A stretch of DNA of 64,000 nucleotides from assembly GCA_010645155.1 (NCBI GenBank), contig CM021321.1, positions 8,216,390-8,280,389 on the forward strand, in the 5' to 3' direction. Source of the DNA: Tigriopus japonicus. Taxonomy: Eukaryota > Arthropoda > Copepoda > Harpacticoida > Harpacticidae. The translations under genes were made by a program, and so were the position numbers. The notes below the pieces were generated by a model, which made no database searches, was not told the DNA's origin, and saw nothing but the letters and a program-made list of their open reading frames with translations. Shown here piece after piece: positions 55,968-64,000 of the stretch. The number at the start of each line of letters is the position of its first letter. The stretch's first letter is position 1.

Positions 55968-56989
55968 CAAGCTCCAGAATCGGGTTCTAATAAACTCTTT
56001 CTTCTGATTTGGGCGAAAGTCATTGTCAAAGATAACACTAAGAAACAATAAAATAGTGACGTCAAAGATTAACTTTTAAATAGAAAATAGTAGTAATTGA
56101 AATTAATTATTGAATTAATTATGAAAATTAATTTTCATAATTATTAAAATAAATAATTTTTTGTAGCTCTCAAAGTTGCAAAATATTTCTTTTTCATCAT
56201 GTTTTGACAATTCTTACAACCTTTTTTACAAAATATGACAAGGGCCACCAGCTGATTGCATATTACATTTTACAAAGTTATTACAAAAAAGCCACAAATT
56301 GGGGAAAATCGAAATTCCATCTGCCCAATTCCATCAAACACGGGAACTGACGAAGGACTAGTTCAATCTGATGAATGTAATCTAAAGGATGTAAAAAAAC
56401 CATTACCCAATTTGCAGAACTTAAGAATATCTTACCTGTCCTTACATAATTCTGAACTCATTGGCTCATATGTTTTGTTGGCACCAAGGCACGTTGCAAG
56501 CATACTTCCATTTTTTACTTCAAGCATATTTTAAACCTGTTAGAGCATTTCTAATCAAATTTTGGGTTATACATCCATTTCAAAGAAGCTAACATTTACA
56601 TGGCGTCATTTTGGATGCCTGAAAACGTTTAATAGGCTCAAATATTGCGGAAGTCAATTGATGAAGTATGCTTCAAGCATGCATCTCCAAACACAAAACC
56701 TAATGACATGATCAACCACTTAAAGATATTTGAAGATCAAAACAGGTTTGCCAAAGGTCGAGCAGGTCCAAAGATGTTTCATCAGTTATAGATGTGTCCT
56801 TTTGAATTGTCAGTCGGACCTATAGTTGATTTTAATTTCAATGTTCAGTGATTAGGTGCGATTTTCATTTTTTGGCTTTAATATCAAATGCATAATGCGT
56901 CAAAATTTGTGTAAAATAGTCTTCAGTCAATTTGTCTACAAGTCCAGTTGATTCAAAGTCCCAAATAGAGAAAATGGTCGTGTTCACAT
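55968..56989. other. Non-coding, 3' flank of RAD52
   Basis: Contains an AT-only palindromic stretch at about 56095-56160 built from AATTAATTATGAAAATTAA-like blocks. At 56420-56450 a block (TTAAGAATATCTTACCTGTCC) is shared with the centre of the 2.2-kb fold-back transposon (18828-18850), possibly a fragment of a third copy. Confidence 0.35.
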
Positions 56990-58060
56990 TCAGGTGATTG
57001 GATTCTGATGAGAAACCGGCGATTTTCGCTTCCCACCCAAGGCAAATCGCGGCGAGGCTCTTAAATTAACCGCCAATTCACTGGAAGTCCCATCTTTAAC
57101 CTTGCTTTTGGGTGTACCGGGTTTCCTACGTTTGGGGGTGGTGGCCTTACTGGAGCTAGGTGTTTCCTGCATCTGACTCATATTCACCCAGAAATCAGCA
57201 TCGTCTTCACATAAAAGCCCTAGAGCGGGTTCGACCTTGATGGGATTATTTCTGGGTGTGTCAGAGAGTGATTCAGCCCTCTGTCTTTTGAGTCGATCAA
57301 ACTCAAGTTGCTTTTGCTTGGCCTTTCTCAGTCTTTCGAGTCTCTTCGATTCCTCTTCGGTCACTGAGGGCGTTTCCGGGTTCATCCCTTCTTGTTGATT
57401 GGGCGTGGTGAAATCGAGTTTGGAGCTTTTCACTTGCGGAGTTTCGCACCGATCGCAGGGGATTTGATTCTCTTTGCCTAGAGGATTTTTGGCTTGAAGC
57501 GCGTTTAATCGGATGTTTTTCAAGTCGGAGTGCTCTTCTGTTCTCAAAATATCACCGGGTTCAAATTTAACGGGCATTTTTGGCTGGTTTCCTATCAATC
57601 TGACGTAATCTTTGTCGTTCAAGCAATTTCCCAAGGCATTGCCAAAGCTCTTCAGAGCTCTTTTGAGCCCATCTGTGACAGCCTCTTTCCTGGCCTTCTC
57701 AATGGACAAGGCCTTAGATCGCATGCCTTCACTCACGCCATACCCAATATCCTCATGAAAACACCCATCTCTTAATTGAACCCGCACAAATGCACACACA
57801 CCTACGTAAAACCGCCCATTATTATGATCGACAAAATCAATGTTGGAGGAAGTAACGGAATGGGACCAGCCGTTAAATCCGAATATGTCATTGGCCAATG
57901 AGGTTAATCGCCAACCTTCGACGTACACAACTTTCTGACCCCCTCCAGCCGGTCTTTGAGAGATGAACTGCGGTCCTAGTCGACGTTTCAAGGCTGTTTC
58001 AATGGCCGATAACTCGGCACAGGAGAATTTATCACGGCTACACGGATCTGGATTTGACAT
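56990..58060 (-). CDS. RAD52: DNA repair protein RAD52
   Basis: Ring-forming single-strand annealing protein of homologous recombination. 356 residues in one exon; the ATG chosen at 58060 ([11 protein letters not shown]) follows an in-frame TTG that is not a plausible start. The annealing domain spans about 25-175: [76 protein letters not shown] and [16 protein letters not shown]. All are conserved. The C-terminal half is charged and low in complexity, without an obvious RPA- or RAD51-binding motif. A transposon begins only 152 bp upstream of the ATG, so the promoter is short or lies within it. A partial copy of this gene lies 1.6 kb downstream. Confidence 0.94.
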   Translation of the reverse strand: MSNPDPCSRDKFSCAELSAIETALKRRLGPQFISQRPAGGGQKVVYVEGWRLTSLANDIFGFNGWSHSVTSSNIDFVDHNNGRFYVGVCAFVRVQLRDGCFHEDIGYGVSEGMRSKALSIEKARKEAVTDGLKRALKSFGNALGNCLNDKDYVRLIGNQPKMPVKFEPGDILRTEEHSDLKNIRLNALQAKNPLGKENQIPCDRCETPQVKSSKLDFTTPNQQEGMNPETPSVTEEESKRLERLRKAKQKQLEFDRLKRQRAESLSDTPRNNPIKVEPALGLLCEDDADFWVNMSQMQETPSSSKATTPKRRKPGTPKSKVKDGTSSELAVNLRASPRFALGGKRKSPVSHQNPIT

Positions 58061-58212
58061 GGCGCCGACTTTCAAGCACGATCTGTGTTGTTATTGTTTT
58101 TTGTTTATCTGTTCAGTGTGACCAGAACACCTGGTGGACAAAAAATTACCCCCGCAAAACAAATTTCCTGAAGGGTTTGACGTTGCTGAACATATTTGCA
58201 TATGACATGAGC

Positions 58213-60354
58213 CAGGGATAACCTATATAATAGTATTAATACTGGATGCGAACTCGCGGAATTTCTCCGGCACGCAACCTCCGGTATGAGGCCGAGATTC
58301 GTAAACAAGAAATACAAACGGCCATGTTGGGAGCGGAAAATCAAACGGAAATCGACCAAAATTCCAAAAGATAGTGCGCCAATCGGTGTTCCCTGTGTTT
58401 CAAGCGGGTCCAGCCAAGTCCTAGCCTTGGTAAAGGTCAACCCCACGCCCCAAAATTAGTCCGATGTTGGTGTTTTGAAGACAACAAGTTCAGCCATGAA
58501 CGAGTGAATGAAAGAGTGAATAAATGATCACATCATGGAGGGCTAATTCATTTGTTACAAGTGCGAATGAACCCGCAAGGTGTCTTTACTTCAAGATGAC
58601 GATCAAGTGATTAAATGAAATTTGATGACCAGGTTACCTGCTACAATCTTTAGAAGTGATAGCCTCATCTAAAGCAAATAGAATGAATATGGACCTGAAT
58701 TCGAGCGCAAATTCCTCGTGAAAAAGGATTAAGAACCAACTTTAGCCCGTACCAAAACGGGGAGTTTCTTTACGCACATCCAATACACAACTTGAACAAC
58801 AAAGAATATTTTACGATTCCATGAATTATCAACAACAAAATAACGTGTTTTTCCGAGCTCATATATCATCCGACTTGAACGTTTTATTAGTATCTTTGAA
58901 CTTACAATTGAACCCATCCATCAATATTTAAGGTATTATCCTGAATTGAATTAACACATGCCAAACTTTGCATGAAATCAAGGTTGTTATAGGTTGTGTC
59001 ACCTTGGGATAATTTAATGTTCTATGAATGATGATCCATTTTTGAATTTCTTTTATTGTATGGTTGTGTTTTTTAGTTCAGGATAATAAGGACAGGTAAG
59101 ATATTCTTAAGTTGTTCAAGTTGTGTGATGGACGAGTGCGATAAAACTCCCCGTTTTGATCCGGGTGCGAGTATGTGGGGAAAGTTGGTTCTTAACTCTT
59201 TCAGGACGAAAGAACAGGTTCCAAGAAACGCGTTTGGGTGTTATAACACCCAATCGTCCTGAAAGAGTTAATCCCTTTTCAAGAGGAATTTGCGTTCGGA
59301 TTAAGGTCCATATAGAACAAAGAAAGAAGAAGTCCTCAGTGTCAAGAATTCGATCAAATGAGGAACAAATTAAGATGACTTTGAAACCTATCAAGTGGAC
59401 CTACAAGCAATGGATGGGCTAAATATTTTGATCTGCCTTTCAAGTCAGTCAGCCCAAATTGGTGATCTGACAGTCTAACCCGGATTATATGGACCCTCTT
59501 TAGAATGAAATGCTCCCATCAAGATTGAATTGTGTGGATTTTTCAATCAATCTGATTGTAAATTCCTGGACAAGGGGATCTAAGAAGATCAATCAAACTT
59601 TATCAAGCCTGTAGAGCCTATCCCTGAAATCATAAGACATGATCCTCTGGTCTTCTAGGACCCTTAGCCCCCGTCCTGCGTGGTCTTGACCTTCTTGAGC
59701 CCCAAGACTTGAAACATTTTCAATCAAATCCACAATCAAGGATTTAGTCCTCATGTTTTTCACTCATTTTGTCTCAAGGACGTCGTGATTGCCTTTGTTC
59801 CAATTCCAATCAGGATCAGATGGCTGATCTGATCCAGAACCGTCAAAAGTGCCATTCAATAGTTATAGCCAACAACATCTCCGACTTGGACTCCATCTTG
59901 TTTCAAAATGAGACCATTCTTGTTCTTTCATTTTCCTATAGAAATGGTTCCTGCGTCGTGGAGGTGCTGATGAGGATGGGAGAGGAGTAACCCTCCAGAT
60001 ATCACCACAGATACTTCTATTTAGCAGTGTTTCACAGAAGTTGGACTAATGGGTGAAGCAAGATACCATCTATGTATTTTCCTGATTGATATGAGGACGA
60101 AAATCCTTTGGAGAGCTCAATGTCAAAAGTTCATGAGACGAGTAAAAAGAGTGCTGGGACCTCTAAAATCAAGGTGAAGAACATCCAGTCCACAAATATT
60201 ACCACAAAAAGTTTGACTGAATTCTTTCAAGACACATGTTCAACAGTTTTAGCCGTTAATAAGGAATAAATGACGTTGTGTCAAAATATAGCCTCGGCCT
60301 CATACCATTTTTTCAAAAATCGGAGTTCGTGTCCACCCCTTTCAGGGGTTCCTG
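58213..60354. mobile_element. 2.2-kb fold-back DNA transposon, copy B (inverted relative to copy A)
   Basis: A 2142-bp element matching the inverse of 17539-19732 over its full length. It begins CAGGGATAACCTATATAATA and ends CCCCTTTCAGGGGTTCCTG, with the 7-bp duplication CATGAGC on both sides (58206-58212 and 60355-60361). It contains the same central inverted repeat. The 73-codon open frame at 59769-59990 (+) differs from that of copy A at nine residues. The difference in length from copy A comes mostly from the nested TTAA element. Confidence 0.8.
59196..59267. mobile_element. TTAA-flanked mini-element nested in transposon copy B
   Basis: Same insertion as in copy A: TTAA at 59192-59195 and 59268-59271, ends CTCTTTCAGGACGA and inverse. 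Only 72 bp; it lacks the repeated ACGCGTACCCAAACCC units of copy A. Confidence 0.7.
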
Positions 60355-60629
60355 CATGAGCAAAATGGCAAAATGTAAGAAGGTTGAATAGGAATGGGCA
60401 AAAAAATGTCATTGGGGTGAATTAAAGTGGACGAGACAATTGGCGTTTAACGAATTCGTTTGATTTTTGGAACCTTCTCAAACTTAGAGACGTCTAATAA
60501 AAACTAAAAAGTGAACTTTTTTTAAAGTCAAAGACGAAGGAGTCCATTTATCAATTATTTACTTATTTTCAGAAAGCGAATTGGATTTGTTCGATGATTG
60601 TAGTGACAACATAACTTTTCTCACTCTAG

Positions 60630-60715
60630 TTCAAGGAGAAGACGTGGCCTCGTGGTTAACACCGTTCTTGCGGATTTTCTACTACCGGTACAAGGAACGT
60701 GATTCCCTGTAAAAA
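60630..60715 (+). repeat. tRNA-derived SINE-like segment
   Basis: GTGGCCTCGTGGTTAACACC fits a pol III A box and GGAACGTGATTCCCTG a degenerate B box. It is followed by an A-rich run. It lies just beyond the 3' end of the LINE, on the opposite strand. Confidence 0.35.
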
Positions 60716-60900
60716 AAGAAATCGTTGGTAAAATTCGTACAATAAACTTTTCTATGAAGTTTGATCTACCATTGAATTACTGTTGCCAGATCTGGACAAA
60801 CCTTGAATAGTGGGTTGATCAGGAATAGTATTTAAAAATTAATCCAAGCCTGCTTTAAAAGCTGTTCGAGGATCAGCTCCACCACATTCCCAACAAAGAC

Positions 60901-61358
60901 TAGAGCACTATAATAAAGGAGTACGGTCATAAAGTACGCCATCTATCGGATCTCATGCGGCAACAGCTCGCATTTCCCATGATAAAAATATTTTTGAAGA
61001 TTGAAATGGTCATTCATCAGTTTTGGACAAACTTAAGTGCCTAAAATGTTACTGGCGAATTCCAAATAGTAGTGTTTTTCTGATGAATTTTGGCATGGTT
61101 CATGCCTGAATTATCTTTTCTGTAGTCAGATTTCCATACCAATTTGAAATGGGTTTGACCAATAAATTCGACCAAACCCCACCATAGGTCCATTAACAAT
61201 ACTCAGTCAACATTTAAGGCACTGTAGTTTTTCCAAAACTGGTGAATGACCGTTGCAATCTTCAAAAATACGTGTATCATGGGAACTGCGAACTGTTGCC
61301 GCATGAAATCCACTAGATGACGCACTTTATGACCAAAGTCTTATATTATAATGCTCTA
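60901..61358. mobile_element. hAT-type MITE, family 1, copy 2, inside the LINE 3' coding end
   Basis: A 458-bp element with TAGAGCACTATAATA ends and the identical 8-bp duplication ACAAAGAC (60893-60900 and 61359-61366). It matches the element at 6473-6937 throughout. It splits the LINE C-terminus. Confidence 0.88.
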
Positions 61359-61703
61359 ACAAAGACTAATGGGCAAAAGATTGAACAATGAAGGAGCCCG
61401 ATAAGGAAGAGAGGAGGACATTGATCGAACTAGCCTTGGGATTTGGAGGTGCTCTCAGAGCACAAGTAAAACCTCTATGGTCGGTGTTAGGACAGAGCCT
61501 GTGAATGCTCTTGAAGACATTCAGTATCAGATACCTTTCATACCTTCTCTGAATACTGTACAGCCCTAACATTTGGAGTCTCTCCCAAAACGAGAGCGCT
61601 CTCATTCCCGTGATGTTCCTAATGAAATATCTTTGGACCTACTCGACCTTTTGCAAAGCTCCCGAACTAATTGTGGCCCAAATGGGTGAGGCATATTCAA
61701 GAT

Positions 61704-62218
61704 CAGACCTGTTCAATTATCTTATCTAGATAAAAGATAAAAAATAGCTTATCTTTTATCTTTAACTAGATACTTTTTTCGGGAAAGTATGTTGAAGTAT
61801 CTTTATTTAGATATTTTTTTCGGCAAACTATCTTGAAATATCTTTATCTAGATACTTTTTTTTGGAAAACTATCTTCAACTATCTTTATCTAGATAATGT
61901 GTTCTCTCAATATTTTGTGTTAAAGTATACAATATGCATTGTTTATTATGCATAATGCATTTTCCCAAAAAGTATGTAGATAAGATACTTCTAAATACTT
62001 TTCTTCATAATGCATGATGTCAAATTATTTGTGCATTATGCATTATGAAGAAAAGTATCTAGAAGTATCTTATATAGATACGTTTTGTGAAAAGTATCTT
62101 GAAGTATCTTATCTAGAGAGTTTTTTCGGGAAGCTATCTTGAACTATCTTTATCTAGATACTTTGCGGAAAATACTCTCTTATCTAGATAGTTTTTCAAA
62201 GTATCTTGAACAGGTCTG
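61704..62218. mobile_element. hAT-type MITE with TATCTAGATA-rich interior, inside the LINE
   Basis: A 515-bp element with 13-bp perfect terminal inverted repeats CAGACCTGTTCAA and the identical 8-bp duplication TTCAAGAT (61696-61703 and 62219-62226). The interior is almost wholly AAGTATCTT / TATCTAGATA repeats in both orientations plus a GCATTATGCATAATGC palindrome. It splits the LINE between PHLE and ASPIW. Confidence 0.9.
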
Positions 62219-62593
62219 TTCAAGATGAGGCTGAACAATCGACTTGTACAGAGTTAGCATCGTAATACTATCTCTGGACTTGAAAGTGCAATAGATCCAG
62301 CCGGACGTTTGAAATGCCTTCCCCACTTTGAACTGGCTATGCTCATCAATATATCCATCATCTTGGATGACAACTCCTAAATCCTTTATGGACGATACCT
62401 GCTCAATATCACAACCTCCATTGTCTTTGAGTGGAACATCTAATTTTGACGCCCAACACGTCATTGTGGGGAATTTCATCCCGTTCAAAGCCAAATTACT
62501 CTGACCAACCCAAGAGTAGACTTTTAACCAAGTCATCAACTAGACTTTTTGAGTCCTGACCACTCATTCCATAAACTAATTTTGTGTCATCAG

Positions 62594-62760
62594 TAGAGCG
62601 AGGATAAAAAAGTTTTTTTCCTGCAGAGAAGAAATTCTACATAGTTGACGCACCTAGTTCTCCTTTATTGGAGGTGTTCAGCTGACCCAAGCTGACCTTC
62701 ATCGTAAAACGTCAAGAATTTCTGCTCTGCAGGAAAAAAAACTTTTTTATCCTCGCTCTA
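62594..62760. mobile_element. hAT-type MITE inside the LINE catalytic YADD box
   Basis: A 167-bp element with about 45-bp terminal inverted repeats beginning TAGAGCGAGGATAAAAAAG, and the identical 8-bp duplication GTCATCAG (62586-62593 and 62761-62768). The duplicated bases are, on the coding strand, the codons for Ala-Asp-Asp of the YADD box. Confidence 0.9.
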
Positions 62761-63112
62761 GTCATCAGCATATGAAGAAATACTGAATTTTCTACTAGAC
62801 TTCTGGAAAGGAGCAATAAAAAGAATAAACAAGAGCGGACCTAAAATTGAACCTTGTGGAACACCTGACTTGACATCGTACATGCCATTAAAAGATCCTT
62901 CAACTTAAACTTATCAATCCAATTCAGGACCTTACCCTGGATCCCAAACTCTTTGAGTTGATCAAGCAAAAGACCATGATCTGCCTTATCAAAGGCCTTG
63001 GCAAAGTCAAGATAGACCACATCAACTGACTCGTGACATTCAAGCCCGGCATAAATCTGTTCAATATGGTCAACCACTTGGGTTACTGTACTAAAATGAG
63101 CTCAAAACCCTT

Positions 63113-64000
63113 TTTTATTAAGTTTATTAATACCTAATACACACTAAAAACATATTTTTGAAGAACTATGTGTCGATTGATTTCAGTACATTCAGTCAGG
63201 TTTTCAAATAAAAATTGAAAAAAAAAACAATCAATGTTCAACAGATGTGTCTTCGTATTTTGTGAGAATTCGATATTTCTCGAAGGACCATAGTCAAATT
63301 TTGCATTGAGGATTTATCATTTGAAACTTTCCATAATTCAAAACCCATAATACGAAAAATTGTATTCTTAGTGTGTTTTAAGCATAAATAAATGTTATTT
63401 TAACATGTTACGACAAAACATAGAAGAATGAAGAATTTTTATTTCATGTTGCGACATCAAAAATCTTCATTATTTGTTGGGGAATTTGAGTTTTAATAAA
63501 CCCAGAGCGTTTCTTCGCTTTTTTGGGCCAAAAATGAACCGGTTAAACTCAAATAACTCAGCACCTGAGCAACAAATTTTCGAGCAATTTCTGTTCAAAT
63601 GGTATCTAAATCTGCTCTTTAAGTGTATTGACTAGATTTTTAAAAATTAGTTTATTTAATAGGTTTAAGGTATATAACTTTTAATCTAGACCTGACTTAG
63701 AGAAACTCTGTAAATTAAAGTTGTTCCCCTTGGTTTTCTGAATCTGAAACATATCTGAAAGTGTTTAGGAATTTCCATAGAAATTTTATATGAAATTTTC
63801 AGTACCATGCCAACACATTTACTTCCAATTTAGAACATTTTGTTTGCCCCTTTTTGAGCTTGAAAAGCATCTTTGTTTGAAAATCTTCAAGCTTACTAAT
63901 AATGTAGCTTAATAAAGAAATGCTTGCCTGTGTTATTGAACCATACACTCTTACTTGTTCTAGATTGTTTAGCTGAATCCGATAAATCCATACCTGTTTT
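63113..64000. other. Non-coding, nothing recognised
   Basis: AT-rich end of the window. A weak inverted pair around ACACACTAA and TTAGTGTG (63135 and 63370) is the only structure noticed. Confidence 0.3.

Larger units (their letters stand above)
60752..63112 (-). pseudogene. LINE (jockey/CR1-type) reverse transcriptase, 5' truncated, carrying three MITE insertions
   Basis: Reading the minus strand and skipping the inserts, about 1.2 kb of one LINE ORF2 is recognisable: AHFSTVTQVVDHIEQIYAG, motif A VVYLDFAKAFDKADH, motif B SGVPQGSILGPLLFILFI, the catalytic YADD box near 62585-62593/62769, LALNGMKF, IKDLGVVIQDDG, LYKSIVQPHLE..., LQMLGLYSIQRRYERYLI, and the C-terminal TIPDQPTIQGLSRSGNSNS before a stop at 60752-60754. 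In-frame stops occur before AHFST, after QKVE and elsewhere, so it is dead. Nothing upstream of the RT region remains. Confidence 0.85.

Overview
The window is animal nuclear DNA. Its genes carry GT-AG introns on both strands, intergenic DNA is AT-rich and full of DNA-transposon debris, and every recognisable gene is metazoan. A CHK/EcKL-type kinase-like gene, a degenerate TTAGG-type telomeric repeat and a mariner element suggest an arthropod. A crustacean such as a copepod is the best guess, but this is inference.

Layout: 0.2-0.6 kb, one exon of a HIT-like protein (-). 1.7-3.7 kb, a LINE reverse-transcriptase remnant and an inactivated mariner element with both ends intact. 4.4-4.7 kb, start of a small membrane protein (-). 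6.5-8.3 kb, two hAT-type elements. 9.2-15.9 kb, an Arg/Ser-rich matrin-type zinc-finger gene (-). 17.5-19.7 kb, copy A of a 2.2-kb fold-back transposon; copy B lies inverted at 58.2-60.4 kb. 21.3-24.6 kb, sulfhydryl oxidase QSOX (+). 25.3-29.9 kb, a CHK/EcKL pseudokinase (-). 33.4-39.8 kb, a complete nine-exon Piwi gene (-) with telomere-like repeats in intron 1. 41.2-42.4 kb, VAMP7 and MIC13 in tandem (+). 43.3-43.8 kb, a tryparedoxin/nucleoredoxin-like protein (-). 48.3-49.6 kb, phosphomannomutase followed by TAF10 (-). 54.0-54.4 kb, SCOC (+). 54.5-55.4 kb, a broken partial duplicate of RAD52. 57.0-58.1 kb, RAD52 itself (-). 60.7-63.1 kb, a LINE fragment interrupted by three separate short DNA transposons.

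The genes are mostly unrelated housekeeping genes: oxidative folding, glycan precursors, membrane fusion, cristae structure, transcription and recombination repair. They do not form one pathway. The genome-defence link is Piwi, which silences transposons and here sits in a transposon-rich neighbourhood. Two same-strand pairs, VAMP7-MIC13 and PMM-TAF10, are only 133 and 111 bp apart. Each downstream gene has a splice acceptor about 10 bases before its ATG and no matching upstream exon, which is compatible with operon-like transcription and spliced-leader trans-splicing.

Exon borders were chosen by eye from GT/AG sites, reading-frame phase and family resemblance. The Piwi, QSOX and kinase-like models close in phase from start to stop. 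The matrin-type gene does not close in its middle part.
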